Assembly: GCA_041392305.1 (NCBI GenBank)
Contig: JAWKMJ010000006.1
Location: forward strand, 92,988 to 156,987
Length of the DNA stretch: 64,000 bases
Source: JAGQYP01 sp041392305
GTDB lineage: Bacteria; Bacteroidota; Bacteroidia; Flavobacteriales_D; Crocinitomicaceae
Direction of reading: 5' to 3'
Below, in pieces: positions 27,735-37,045 of this stretch. Positions within the stretch are counted from its first letter, which is position 1, and each line of letters starts with the position of its first letter. The position numbers were made by a program, and so were the translations under genes. Under the pieces are notes generated by a model that saw only the letters and a program-made list of their open reading frames with translations, did not search any database and was not told the DNA's origin.

Positions 27735-29912
27735 ATGAAATGGATACTAAAAAAGTCGCTTAATGTAGTTCCAGTATTACTCTTAATATTGTGGAACACA
27801 AATTCTTGGTCACAGTTGGATCTTTCTGTATCTGAGGCTTATCCGGATAGTATTTGCAATCCGGGTACAATGAATTTAACAGTACAAATTGAAAATTTCG
27901 GTGGAATCACTGTCACTGGCGGACTGGCTGATATTTCTTGGACTGAAATGGGGTCTGGAAACTGGCATACAGAGAATGTCACTCCCACCATAGGTTTAGG
28001 TGGGATTTCATGGACTTTTTCAGTTCCAGCAGACTTAACGACTTGCGGACCAAATACATTTCAAGTAGCGATAGATGCCCCTTTAGATTTGAACCCCAAT
28101 AATGATACCTTGACTTTTACGATTTTTTCTACTTGTGTTTTTGGGCCTACTTCTTTGGTAGGGGATACTATTTGCGCATTACCCAACACAACACTAGCTG
28201 TGGATTATGCGTTTTCGTCATTTAATCCAGCAATTTTAGATTGGATTTCATCAACTAATAATGGGGCTACTTGGACGAGTTTAGGATCCCAATCTACAAC
28301 TATCACTATACCTAATCCTCAACCAAATGAATTAGTTGTAGCTGTTTTTGATGGAGGAGGAATTTGCCCTTACGACTCGGTGGAAATGTTTTTGATTCCT
28401 CAACCTATTTTGGATGTTCAAAGTGCTGGAAATAATACGATTTTTGTTTGTGATAATCAGTCTTGGCTGAAAGTGATTGTTACGCAGCCAAATGGGGCCA
28501 ACGACAACATAGTTTGGTCGACCAACGGTTCAGGTTTTTTTGGAGATCCCTTGAATGATACGACCTATTATTATTTTGGGTCTTCTGATTATTCCAATAA
28601 CAATTTATTCTTAAAAGCGCAAACAATTATTCCTGTTGAATGTCCTGCAATTGATAGTGTCCATGTCGTTTTTAATCAGGCGCCAAATGGAGTAGTTACA
28701 GGAAATAATCTCGCATGTGAAGGCGATACGATTTCATTTACCGGATCAGGCGGATTCCAGTACTTATGGTTCGATGATGTCAATAATACGTCTACCCCGG
28801 TTGCCACAGGAAGTACTTTTCAAATGATTGCTTCTGTGGACGATACAATTGCGACCTATATTGTTTCTTCAAATAGTTGTTCCGATACTGTTATCACATT
28901 TATTACTGTTCATGAAGCCCCCGAAATACAAACAATTCCAGATACAACGGTATGTCCAAATAGTTCGATTCAGTTAGTCACTTCAGTGTTGAGTGGAGGT
29001 GGAACTGGTTTAGATTGGCAGTGGAATCCACCTTTTGGACTCAATAATTCGAATTTGCAAAGTCCGGTTTTATTAGTTCAAGGCACACAAAGTTTTGTAG
29101 TGAGTGCATCCAATCCGACCACAGGTTGTATAGGTTATGATACGGTAAATGTAATGCTTCCTGCTGGGGTAACTTTTGATCATTTTCCCGATACTATGAT
29201 TTGCTCAGGAAATACTATTGTCTTGCAAACCAATGCTTCTCCTTCAGGTTCAGTTGTTTGGACACCTAATTCTTATATCAGCAATGTGAATGACCCGAAT
29301 CCTTCTGTATTTCCTCCGGTTACTACGTCCTATATTATAGAGGTTTCAGGTATTTGTTCGTTTCAAGATACAATTGTAGTAGATGTATTGACTGCCCAAA
29401 ATTATTTAATGAACTGCGATTCTATTTTTTGTTTGGATGAAGATTTTAACGCGACGATGTCTGGTGCGAGTGGAGGAACATATTCGTGGACTGTTGATGG
29501 GAATTTAGAATCTACATCTAGTTCGATGACCATACAACCTCAGGATGTTGATTCGATGGTGGTACAATGCGATATGACGACTACAAATGGCTGTACTTTT
29601 TCCATTCAGCGCATTATTTATCAAGGGAATGAATTTCAATGTGGAGGAGAAATCAATACCGCTTTTAGTCCTAATGGAGACGGGATTAATGATACTTGGG
29701 TGATTAACGGCTTGGACGGTTCGATTCCAAATACAGTTCAGATACTTACACGATATGGGGATAAATTGGTACATTTTGAAAATTATGACAATGTAAATAC
29801 GGTTTGGGATGGAACCAATGCATCTGGAAAACCAATGCCTTCGGGAGTTTACTATTATGTTATTGAAGTTAATGGAGAAACAAAAGCAGGGTGGGTGAAT
29901 ATTTCAAAATAG
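27735..29912 (+). CDS. Secreted Ig-like protein with T9SS type B sorting domain
   Basis: A 725-residue exported protein (signal peptide KSLNVVPVLLLILWNTNSWSQ). After an N-terminal adhesion-type domain (LDLSVSEAYPDSICNPG) come several Ig/PKD-like domains with paired Cys, and a type B C-terminal domain (NTAFSPNGDGINDTW, TRYGDKLVHF, MPSGVYYYVIEV). It begins a three-gene unit with a SprF/PorP-like protein one base after its stop and an OmpA protein. By analogy with sprB-sprF this is the cargo whose secretion needs its neighbour (inferred). Confidence 0.85.
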   Translation: MKWILKKSLNVVPVLLLILWNTNSWSQLDLSVSEAYPDSICNPGTMNLTVQIENFGGITVTGGLADISWTEMGSGNWHTENVTPTIGLGGISWTFSVPADLTTCGPNTFQVAIDAPLDLNPNNDTLTFTIFSTCVFGPTSLVGDTICALPNTTLAVDYAFSSFNPAILDWISSTNNGATWTSLGSQSTTITIPNPQPNELVVAVFDGGGICPYDSVEMFLIPQPILDVQSAGNNTIFVCDNQSWLKVIVTQPNGANDNIVWSTNGSGFFGDPLNDTTYYYFGSSDYSNNNLFLKAQTIIPVECPAIDSVHVVFNQAPNGVVTGNNLACEGDTISFTGSGGFQYLWFDDVNNTSTPVATGSTFQMIASVDDTIATYIVSSNSCSDTVITFITVHEAPEIQTIPDTTVCPNSSIQLVTSVLSGGGTGLDWQWNPPFGLNNSNLQSPVLLVQGTQSFVVSASNPTTGCIGYDTVNVMLPAGVTFDHFPDTMICSGNTIVLQTNASPSGSVVWTPNSYISNVNDPNPSVFPPVTTSYIIEVSGICSFQDTIVVDVLTAQNYLMNCDSIFCLDEDFNATMSGASGGTYSWTVDGNLESTSSSMTIQPQDVDSMVVQCDMTTTNGCTFSIQRIIYQGNEFQCGGEINTAFSPNGDGINDTWVINGLDGSIPNTVQILTRYGDKLVHFENYDNVNTVWDGTNASGKPMPSGVYYYVIEVNGETKAGWVNISK

Positions 29913-29913
29913 G

Positions 29914-30834
29914 ATGAAACGAATTTTTCTTTACATATTTCTGATTGCTGGTTGGGTCCCTGAAATGGCGAGGGCACAACAAGATCCACTATACACGAAT
30001 TACATGTTCAACCCGATGGCAATTAATCCGGCTTACGCGGGATCAAGAGATGCTCTGTCCATGGTTGCCTTAGGAAGATGGCAATGGGTAGGAGTCGATG
30101 GCGCTCCCAACACCCAATCATTCGCTATTCACAGTAATGTTGGTAAAACAGGATTGGCTTTAGGAGGAAATTTCTATCATGAAGGAATAGGTCCAAACTC
30201 TAATTTTGCAGGCCAACTTACCGTTGCTTACCACATCAAGCTGAAATTAGGAAAACTGAGTCTGGCAGCTCGAGGAGGAGTGTTTTTTAGTCAGTTGGAT
30301 AAAGGTCAGCTAAATTTTAATCAAATCAACGATCCTACCAACTCGGGAGGCATTGTTTCATCAACGGTACCAACATTTGATTTCGGTATGTATTGGTACA
30401 CAAAGAAATTTTATGTTGGAGCCGGAGCCAATAATATTTATGCAGGTCGACTCAATTTTAATGTCAGTGCAGATCAAGTAGTTCATCAACTTACCCAGCA
30501 TTTCTATTTACACGGGGGAGCTGCGATTGAGGTACATCCAAATTTTGTACTGAAACCTTCCGCGATGTTGAGGTATGTGATAAACACTCCATTTTCATTT
30601 GATGTTAATTTTAGTGTATTGATGTACAAGATATTATGGCTTGGAGTAACCTATCGGTTCAATAGTAGTGTAGCCTTTTTGTTGGAGTTAAATCCATTAG
30701 ATTGGTTGCGAGTGGGCTATTCATTTGACTACACTTATACCAGCATCGCTTTCAGAAAAGGATCACATGAAGTATTTTTGGGATTCGATTTTAATTTACA
30801 TACTAAAAAGACAACATCTCCAAGATTTCTATGA
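29914..30834 (+). CDS. PorP/SprF family T9SS outer-membrane protein
   Basis: A 306-residue outer-membrane beta-barrel with a signal peptide (LYIFLIAGWVPEMARAQ) and the family signature QQDPLYTNYMFNPMAINPAY followed by RWQWVGVDGAPNTQSF. PorP/SprF proteins bind type B cargo and hold it at the cell surface; SprF is needed for SprB secretion in Flavobacterium johnsoniae. It follows the cargo gene after one base and overlaps the OmpA gene by 4 bp. The cargo-SprF-OmpA order is common in Bacteroidota. Confidence 0.93.
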   Translation: MKRIFLYIFLIAGWVPEMARAQQDPLYTNYMFNPMAINPAYAGSRDALSMVALGRWQWVGVDGAPNTQSFAIHSNVGKTGLALGGNFYHEGIGPNSNFAGQLTVAYHIKLKLGKLSLAARGGVFFSQLDKGQLNFNQINDPTNSGGIVSSTVPTFDFGMYWYTKKFYVGAGANNIYAGRLNFNVSADQVVHQLTQHFYLHGGAAIEVHPNFVLKPSAMLRYVINTPFSFDVNFSVLMYKILWLGVTYRFNSSVAFLLELNPLDWLRVGYSFDYTYTSIAFRKGSHEVFLGFDFNLHTKKTTSPRFL

Positions 30835-33209
30835 TCCAAAGGTTATTTGTATTTCTGATTAGTTTAATGGTTCACAATGCGTTTGGTCAAACCTTTGAAG
30901 TGGAAAAGGTTGAGTTCAACATCAAAAAGCAAAAGTGGGAGAAAATCAATTCCAAATATTCAGATTTTGGTGCTGTACTAGCTGGTGAGCAGGTAGTTTT
31001 TTGTACCAATCGACTCATCGATCAGGTGATAGTTGGGGAAAATAACTGGAAAAAAGGAAAACACTACAATATCTATAGTTTTGTTTTGGAAGGCGATTCA
31101 GTAATTACTTCAGAATTAAAAAAGCCTAGACTTTATGCTGAAAAATTCACTTCCAACTCGCATACTGGTCCAATTTGTTTTAGCGAAACACAAGATACTG
31201 TATTCTTTTCCAGAGTTGAAAAAGCAAAATTGAAAGGAAAGGAAGGAAAATTTCATTTTAAACCTCAGCTCTACATGTGTGTTAGGCAAAACAACAGTTG
31301 GGGAAAATTGCAAAAACTGGGATTCAACCAAAATGGGTATTCTTTTAGTCATCCAAGTTTCGATTCAAAAAACAAGATGCTCTATTTTGCTTCGGATGTT
31401 CCTGAGGGAATAGGAGGGAGCGATATTTACAGGAGTTCCATGGATAGTTTAGGTCAATTTTCAGTGATTGAAAACTTAGGATCAAAGGTGAATACAACAG
31501 GCTCCGAGATGTTTCCATTTTATTATCATGGCGATCTATTCTTTTCATCAGATCGAAGTGGGGGGACTGGTAAACTCGATATTTACTGGACTTATCCTAA
31601 GGAAGAGGGTTGGAAGGATCCTGTAAATTTGGGCAAGCAGCTCAATACAGAAGAAGATGATTTTAGTATGTACATTTTTGGAGACTATACCAAAGGACTG
31701 ATGACATCTAAAATTGATGGAAGTGATGATATTTTCTATTTTGATATTGAAAAAATTGTAACAATTCAGAGTGAGTTAGTAGGAAAGTTTTCTTATCGTA
31801 ATTTGAATTCGGATGTTTCTGGAATCAAAGTACAGTTGACTTCGGACGATGTAGATATGATCTTTGAAACAGTTTCAGATCCAGAAGGGAAGTTCAAATT
31901 AAGAGAATTACCTTCGGGTGAAAAATATGCAATTAACATAATTAATGAAGGAGATGAAGATCTTTATGTGACCTTTTACGATGAAAATGGGGAGGTTTTG
32001 TCGCGAATGATCATCAATAAAAAAGGAAAATTTGAATACAAGCAATTGGGGTCTGATGAGTCCTTGATTAGTCTGATAGACAATGCTGATGATTTCGAGC
32101 TAAATTCGAAGTATATTGGGAAAATTGTAACTTCGGATAATGCCGTACCGGATCAAAAACTACAAGTTTCTTTAGTAGACGAAAATGGCAAATTGATTCA
32201 AACGACAGAAACAGATCGCTTCGGGAATTTCGAATTCAGAGAAATTGATTACCTGGCAAATAGTAGAATAAAACTTCAAAATCCGGACGACGATTACAGT
32301 CTTTTTGTGTTCAATGAAAAAGGAGAAATCATTGCGAAACTCAAGATTGATGAAAACGGAGTGTTTACTTATCGAAAATTGGAAAATGAAAGTTCTGATC
32401 TTGAACTGATTTCCTCAAAAGATGATGATTTCTCATTCACGAATAAGTATTATTTGGGAGAATTGATCGATAAAAAAGGTAAGCAAATACTAACAGATAG
32501 TATTTATATAGCAGTTTATGATAAGAATAAATACTTGATAGACAGTAGTAAAATAAACGGCTCAGGAGATTTCGTATTTGCGGAATTACCGGTAGAAGAT
32601 ATTTACTTATTCCGAACCAATTACGATGAAGACCCATTGACACTTAATCTATACAATCATATGGGACAGCTGGTTGCCAAACTGGTTCGTGATCCAAAAA
32701 CAGGATTTTTCTTATATAAACTGATTCAGAACGATACTTCTACAATTGATTTGGCAAATTATGCTGAAAACGTGGATTTCGATTTTAAGAAGAACAATCA
32801 GAATAAGAATGAAAATACGTATCAGGATCACAATAATGAGGTCAATGCATCAAACTTTACCGGAGAAGAAGCTGATATTATCTATTTTGATGTCAATTCT
32901 TCCTACATGACAGACAAGGAAAAAAGTAAGCTCAATGCACTTGCAAATCAGTTAAAATCAGGATCTGGGTCAATTATCATAGAAGGGCATACAGACATAA
33001 ATGGAGACAACGATTACAACCAATGGTTGAGTGAGAGAAGGAGTCAGAGAGTCTACAACTACCTGATTGCAAAAGGAGTAGATTCGAGCCGAATTCAGTC
33101 TAAATTTTACGGAGAAGAAAAACCCGAAAAGCTTTGTCCAGATGGGAATTGTACCGAAGAGCAAGTCCATAAATTTAACCGAAGAGTAACCATCAAAATG
33201 GGGAAATAA
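30831..33209 (+). CDS. OmpA-family protein with PD40 propeller and internal repeats
   Basis: A 792-residue exported protein (signal peptide FVFLISLMVHNAFGQ). Residues ~80-300 hold WD40-like (PD40) blades such as NKMLYFASDVPEGIGGSDIY and GDLFFSSDRSGGTGKLDIYW. The middle has carboxypeptidase-regulatory-like domains with three related units ending in GKFEYKQL, GVFTYRKL and GFFLYKL. The C-terminus is OmpA (IIIEGHTDINGDNDYNQWLS, NRRVTIKM). This architecture matches PorE-type peptidoglycan anchors of T9SS, without clear TPRs. It is last in the cargo-SprF-OmpA unit. Confidence 0.87.
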   Translation: MIQRLFVFLISLMVHNAFGQTFEVEKVEFNIKKQKWEKINSKYSDFGAVLAGEQVVFCTNRLIDQVIVGENNWKKGKHYNIYSFVLEGDSVITSELKKPRLYAEKFTSNSHTGPICFSETQDTVFFSRVEKAKLKGKEGKFHFKPQLYMCVRQNNSWGKLQKLGFNQNGYSFSHPSFDSKNKMLYFASDVPEGIGGSDIYRSSMDSLGQFSVIENLGSKVNTTGSEMFPFYYHGDLFFSSDRSGGTGKLDIYWTYPKEEGWKDPVNLGKQLNTEEDDFSMYIFGDYTKGLMTSKIDGSDDIFYFDIEKIVTIQSELVGKFSYRNLNSDVSGIKVQLTSDDVDMIFETVSDPEGKFKLRELPSGEKYAINIINEGDEDLYVTFYDENGEVLSRMIINKKGKFEYKQLGSDESLISLIDNADDFELNSKYIGKIVTSDNAVPDQKLQVSLVDENGKLIQTTETDRFGNFEFREIDYLANSRIKLQNPDDDYSLFVFNEKGEIIAKLKIDENGVFTYRKLENESSDLELISSKDDDFSFTNKYYLGELIDKKGKQILTDSIYIAVYDKNKYLIDSSKINGSGDFVFAELPVEDIYLFRTNYDEDPLTLNLYNHMGQLVAKLVRDPKTGFFLYKLIQNDTSTIDLANYAENVDFDFKKNNQNKNENTYQDHNNEVNASNFTGEEADIIYFDVNSSYMTDKEKSKLNALANQLKSGSGSIIIEGHTDINGDNDYNQWLSERRSQRVYNYLIAKGVDSSRIQSKFYGEEKPEKLCPDGNCTEEQVHKFNRRVTIKMGK

Positions 33210-33289
33210 TTTCGGTAGGATCGCAATATTGGAATGCATTCCTAACATTTTTTCACAAAAAATATTTTTCTAGGTCGAAATAGATTACG

Positions 33290-33297
33290 TATCTTTG
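33290..33297 (+). promoter_or_regulatory. TAnnTTTG -7 box of candidate small RNA
   Basis: TATCTTTG is an exact match to the Bacteroidota -7 consensus. Nothing codes downstream for 240 bases except an 11-codon frame, and an intrinsic terminator follows about 60 bases later. Confidence 0.5.
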
Positions 33298-33302
33298 TCC
33301 CA

Positions 33303-33387
33303 GTTGAGCGAGAAATTGCTCTCTGGTTTTATAAATTTTCATGGTTTTTACAGAAAAAGGAGCTAACCCAAATTAGGTCCTTTTTTT
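33303..33387 (+). ncRNA. Candidate small RNA or leader with an 11-codon frame
   Basis: Between a consensus -7 box and a terminator lies an ~85-nt transcript candidate. It contains a GAGC/GCTC hairpin near its 5' end and a mini-frame from ATG 33341 to TAG 33376 encoding MVFTEKGANPN. The stop codon lies inside the terminator stem, so ribosomes on the mini-frame would disturb it. It may be a free-standing sRNA or an attenuating leader of the aminotransferase gene 160 bases further on. The family is not recognised. Confidence 0.35.
33354..33387 (+). terminator. Intrinsic terminator of the candidate small RNA
   Basis: AAAAAGGA / TCCTTTTT plus an inner CTAA / TTAG stem (one G-G mismatch between) and loop CCCAAA, followed by more Ts. 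Confidence 0.6.
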
Positions 33388-33517
33388 GTGCCCAGAAGTT
33401 TGGTCGAAAACTGAAAGTCAAATGTAAAGTCCAGTAGTCCAGAATCCAGATATCTAGAAATCCAAAAAACCTAGATCATAAAATCATAAAATCGTAAAAT
33501 CATAATATCAAAATCCG
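33388..33517. repeat. Low-complexity intergenic DNA (ATCATAAA units)
   Basis: Holds CCAGAAGT/CCAGTAGTCC-like words followed by repeated AATCATAA / AATCGTAA units. No coding signal. Confidence 0.4.
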
Positions 33518-33525
33518 TATTTTTG
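33518..33525 (+). promoter_or_regulatory. TAnnTTTG -7 box of the aminotransferase gene
   Basis: TATTTTTG lies 24 bases before the ATG at 33550. No clear -33 TTG. Confidence 0.5.
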
Positions 33526-33549
33526 CCCACGCTTTAAAAAATTCAATCC

Positions 33550-34770
33550 ATGACAGCAGTTGCAGACACAAAAGCATTAAAGATCTCCGAAAAAGGAGCC
33601 ATGATGCCCTCTTCACCGATTCGTAAATTGGTTCCTTTCGCTGAAAAAGCTAAAAAGGCAGGAAAAACGGTTTACCACTTGAATATTGGTCAGCCTGATA
33701 TTGAAACACCACAAGTAGCCTTGGACGCGATCAAGAATTATTCGGATCAAGTAATTGAATATTCTCACTCAGCTGGATTTGAGTCTTTGAGAAAGGGAAT
33801 GGCCAATTACTACCACAAGATGGACATTGATGTAGCTGCAGAAGATATTTTGGTAACCACTGGAGGATCAGAAGCTTTGATTTTCGCAATGAACACTTGT
33901 TTCAATCCTGGAGATGAAATCATTATTCCAGATCCATTTTATGCGAATTACAATGGATTTGCGGTTTCTACAGGAGTAAAAGTAGTTCCGGTATCCGCTT
34001 CTATTGAAGACGGATTTGCTTTACCTCCAATTGCTGAGTTTGAAAAGCTGATTACCTCAAAAACAAAAGGAATTTTGATCTCCAATCCAGGTAACCCAAC
34101 AGGATATTTGTATTCGAAAGAAGAATTGGAGCAATTGAGAGATATCGTAGCCAAACACAATTTGTATTTGTTCTCGGATGAGGTATACAGAGAGTTTTGT
34201 TACGACGGAGAAGAGGCCTTTTCAGCCTTGAATTTGAAAGGAATTGAAGAAAACGTGATCATGATTGATTCCGTTTCCAAAAGATATTCCATGTGTGGCG
34301 CTAGAGTGGGAGCCTTGGTCTCAAAAAATAAGGAAGTGATTGCCACAGCCTTAAAATTTGCACAGGCTAGATTGAGTCCGCCAACCCTAGCACAAGTTGC
34401 ATCGGAGGCGGCTTTGAATACACCACAATCTTACTTCGACAAAGTAAAAGAAGAGTATTTAGGAAGAAGAGATATATTGGTGGAAGGATTGAACAAAATC
34501 CCTGGCGTTTTATGTCCAAACCCAAAAGGAGCTTTTTATTGTGTGGTAAGATTCCCAGTGGATTCAACAGAAAAATTTTGTCAGTGGTTGTTGGAAGACT
34601 TTGAATATGAAGGTCAGACCGTCATGATGGCTCCAGCAAGCGGATTTTACGGAGTAAAAGGTAAAGGAACCGACGAAGCAAGAATCGCTTATGTATTGAA
34701 CAAGGAATCTTTACAGAAAGCGGTAAAAGTTTTGGAAGAAGCTTTAAAAGTATATCCAGGTCGAAAATAA
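33550..34770 (+). CDS. PLP-dependent aminotransferase (aspartate aminotransferase-like)
   Basis: A 406-residue class I/II aminotransferase. It shows HLNIGQPDIETPQ, VTTGGSEAL, the substrate-site NPGNPTGYLYSKEEL, FSDEVYREF with the pyridine-ring Asp, and the PLP Lys in DSVSKRYSMCGARVG. These mark the AspC/AAT-I gamma-type group, so it probably moves amino groups between aspartate (or an aromatic amino acid) and 2-oxoglutarate. It stands alone with its own promoter, downstream of the candidate small RNA. Confidence 0.88.
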   Translation: MTAVADTKALKISEKGAMMPSSPIRKLVPFAEKAKKAGKTVYHLNIGQPDIETPQVALDAIKNYSDQVIEYSHSAGFESLRKGMANYYHKMDIDVAAEDILVTTGGSEALIFAMNTCFNPGDEIIIPDPFYANYNGFAVSTGVKVVPVSASIEDGFALPPIAEFEKLITSKTKGILISNPGNPTGYLYSKEELEQLRDIVAKHNLYLFSDEVYREFCYDGEEAFSALNLKGIEENVIMIDSVSKRYSMCGARVGALVSKNKEVIATALKFAQARLSPPTLAQVASEAALNTPQSYFDKVKEEYLGRRDILVEGLNKIPGVLCPNPKGAFYCVVRFPVDSTEKFCQWLLEDFEYEGQTVMMAPASGFYGVKGKGTDEARIAYVLNKESLQKAVKVLEEALKVYPGRK

Positions 34771-34774
34771 AACT

Positions 34775-34821
34775 GGTGCGCGTTTGCAACGCGCGCCAAA
34801 CTTACAGGCGTTTCTAACGCC
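34775..34821. repeat. REP-like double palindrome, copy 1
   Basis: Two adjacent perfect or near-perfect hairpins: GGTGCGCGTT-TGC-AACGCGCGCC (34775-34797) and GGCGTT-TCT-AACGCC (34807-34821). A diverged copy with compensating changes is at 35453-35499. Both have TTT(G/C).AACG centres. Confidence 0.75.
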
Positions 34822-34915
34822 AAATAAACACAAAAGAAAAACGACAAAAGAATTGATCAAAGATTTACATTGCCACTTAGAGCAACTATAAGTCCAACTG
34901 TCCAAAAATCCAAAA

Positions 34916-35422
34916 ATGAAACAAGCAATAGCTAACGAAACACCCGTAGACATCGATCTAGAACCAAACAGAGACGAACTTTATTCAGGAATCTGCCTCA
35001 AACAAAACGACGACATCACTATCATGTTATCTTTCGACGACATGCACGGAAAATATGATGGTTTTCTAATCCTAAGAACCGAAGACATTGAAACATACAG
35101 AGACTGGGATGAAGACGATTTCGCAGAGATCAAAGAAGACAATTCTGCTGAGTTCAAATCGCTTTTCCCTTGGGAAGAAATGAACACCTTCCATGATTGT
35201 TTGAGTGTTTTACAAGGCAAAGGATTGGTTTCCATTTTTGAAGAAGAAGAAATCGAAGACGGATTTTTGGTTGGGAAAATCGAAAAATTAACTGAACAAT
35301 CCTTAGACCTATTCTTGATCAGTGAAGACGGAGAATGGTTGGAAACCGAGGAAGTGGAGCTTGACGATATTGCGATGATAGGTTTTGGATCGCATTATGA
35401 GAAAGAACTGGAGGGTAATTAA
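34916..35422 (+). CDS. Acidic hypothetical protein
   Basis: A 168-residue soluble, very acidic protein. It has no signal peptide or membrane helix and I do not recognise a family. Two similar halves may exist (ISEDGEWLETEEVELDDIAMIGFG resembles a small beta-barrel end), which suggests a Sm/SH3-like or carbon-storage-like fold at most. It is flanked by the two REP-like palindromes, and a copy of its last ~55 bases lies beyond the second one, a sign of past duplication. The base composition is like the neighbours. Confidence 0.6.
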   Translation: MKQAIANETPVDIDLEPNRDELYSGICLKQNDDITIMLSFDDMHGKYDGFLILRTEDIETYRDWDEDDFAEIKEDNSAEFKSLFPWEEMNTFHDCLSVLQGKGLVSIFEEEEIEDGFLVGKIEKLTEQSLDLFLISEDGEWLETEEVELDDIAMIGFGSHYEKELEGN

Positions 35423-35452
35423 GAATTAAGAATGAAAAATTAACAATTACCT

Positions 35453-35499
35453 GGCACGCGTTTGTAACGCGTGACGAACCTTAAAGCGTTTCTAACGCT
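35453..35499. repeat. REP-like double palindrome, copy 2
   Basis: GGCACGCGTT-TGT-AACGCGTG and AGCGTT-TCT-AACGCT (35485-35499). Compared with copy 1 the stems differ by paired substitutions, so the fold is conserved more than the sequence. Confidence 0.75.
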
Positions 35500-35511
35500 A
35501 CACAATATTCG

Positions 35512-35570
35512 TTCGACGATATTCCGATGATAGGTTTTGGTTCGCAATAGAAGAAAGAACGGGAGAGGAT
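35512..35570 (+). pseudogene. Remnant copy of the 3' end of the acidic protein gene
   Basis: Thirteen codons read FDDIPMIGFGSQ then TAG, matching the LDDIAMIGFGSHYEKE tail of the gene that ends at 35422; similarity continues in the DNA to about 35570. The offset is 152 bases. The rest of this second copy is missing. Confidence 0.65.
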
Positions 35571-35705
35571 TTATAATTTTCAATTATCAACAATCAATTA
35601 TAAATTGGATACTTTAGAAGATTAAAGATCTGATGAAGAATTATTTTTTATTTTATTTCTTTCAAAATTCGAGGTGTTTCATTTAATTTGGAAAAAATGC
35701 TCAAC

Positions 35706-36884
35706 ATGAAAAAACTATTGACTCTATTTGCTTCCTTTCTTTTTATTGCATTAGCCTATTCGCAAAGCCCGGAAAAAATGACGTATCAAGCTGTTGTGCG
35801 CGATGCATCGGGGAATTTGTTATCCTCAAGTTCATTGGGTATGCAGGTTAGTATTCTTCAAGGATCTGTGTCAGGTTCTGCAGTTTATGTTGAGACGCAA
35901 ACTCCTTCTACCAATTCAAATGGACTAGTTACAATTGAAGTTGGAAATGGAACTATAGTTAGTGGTGATTTTTCATTGATCGATTGGGGGAACGGACCTT
36001 ATTTTATTAAAACGGAAACGGATCCAAATGGAGGAACAAATTATACCATCTCAGGAACTTCTCAGCTTCTAAGTGTACCTTATGCTCTTCATGCAAAAAC
36101 TGCAGATTCACTTGCAGGTGGTGTGATCGAAACTGATCCGGATTTCAACTCTTCAATTGCTAGCGGGATTACTGGAGCAGATACTACTAGTTGGAATAAT
36201 AAATTAGATAGTTATACAGAAACAGATCCAGTGTATGGGACTTCGGTAGCTTTCGGAATTACGGGTGCGGATACAACCAACTGGAATAATAAACAAGATC
36301 AACTTACAGCAGGAACTGGTATTGATATTACCAATAATGTTGTAAGTGCAACAAATACACCTACAACTTATGCCATTGGAGATTTTGCTCAGGGCGGAAT
36401 TGTATTTTATGTTGATGAAACAGGTCAACATGGACTAGTTGTAGCAAAGGTTGATCAATCTGCAGGAATTAGATGGTATGCAGGTACTTTTGGAGATACT
36501 AGAGCCCATGGAAACGGTCCTGGAGCAGGAAAAATGAATACGGCGATTATCATTGCTTCTCAAGTAGCCATTGGAGATGATGGAAATACTTATGCAGCTC
36601 GAGTTTGTAATGAACTACAAGTTACTGAGGGTGGATATACCTATGCAGATTGGTACTTGCCATCTAGAGACGAATTGATTTTGATTAACCAAAATCTAAC
36701 ACTGATTAACAATGTCGCAATCGCCAATGGTGGAGCAGCCTTTTCTAATGGTGATTTCTATTGGTCGAGTACAGAAACAGATAATTTTCTAGTACAATGT
36801 TACTTTTTAGATGCAACAGCTCCCTGGGGAACAAATGGGAATAAGGGAAATCTTACACATTTAAGAGCGATAAGAGCTTTTTAA
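35706..36884 (+). CDS. Exported Lcl-type (DUF1566-like) surface protein
   Basis: A 392-residue protein starting at ATG 35706 (MKKLLTLFASFLFIALAYSQ signal peptide); in-frame ATG 35697 is possible. The N-terminal domain (PEKMTYQAVVRDASGNLL, VPYALHAKTADS) is common in Bacteroidota surface proteins with phage-tail-collar-like or repeat middles. Two short units ITGADTTSWNNK / ITGADTTNWNNK follow. The C-terminus matches DUF1566/Lcl (WYLPSRDELILINQN, FYWSSTETDN, LRAIRAF), which in Legionella Lcl binds glycans. Probably a secreted adhesin-like protein. Confidence 0.8.
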   Translation: MKKLLTLFASFLFIALAYSQSPEKMTYQAVVRDASGNLLSSSSLGMQVSILQGSVSGSAVYVETQTPSTNSNGLVTIEVGNGTIVSGDFSLIDWGNGPYFIKTETDPNGGTNYTISGTSQLLSVPYALHAKTADSLAGGVIETDPDFNSSIASGITGADTTSWNNKLDSYTETDPVYGTSVAFGITGADTTNWNNKQDQLTAGTGIDITNNVVSATNTPTTYAIGDFAQGGIVFYVDETGQHGLVVAKVDQSAGIRWYAGTFGDTRAHGNGPGAGKMNTAIIIASQVAIGDDGNTYAARVCNELQVTEGGYTYADWYLPSRDELILINQNLTLINNVAIANGGAAFSNGDFYWSSTETDNFLVQCYFLDATAPWGTNGNKGNLTHLRAIRAF

Positions 36885-36907
36885 GAATTCAGCAAAAACT
36901 CAAAATA

Positions 36908-37022
36908 CCCTTTGCGCAACTTCGCGATACTTCGCGCAACTTTGCGTAACAAAAACATTTGAGCGATTTTACGAGCCCCTTCGTGTATCTTAGTGATTCT
37001 TTGTGCATCTTTGTGTAACAAC
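36908..37022. repeat. Dispersed intergenic repeat, copy 1 (TTTGCGCAACTTCGCG type)
   Basis: An internally repetitive ~115-bp element made of CTTCGCG / CTTTGCG / CTTTGTG words. A second copy, about 90% alike but shorter, is at 38532-38627. No coding signal. Confidence 0.75.
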
Positions 37023-37045
37023 CCAACAAATTTAAATAGAGATTC

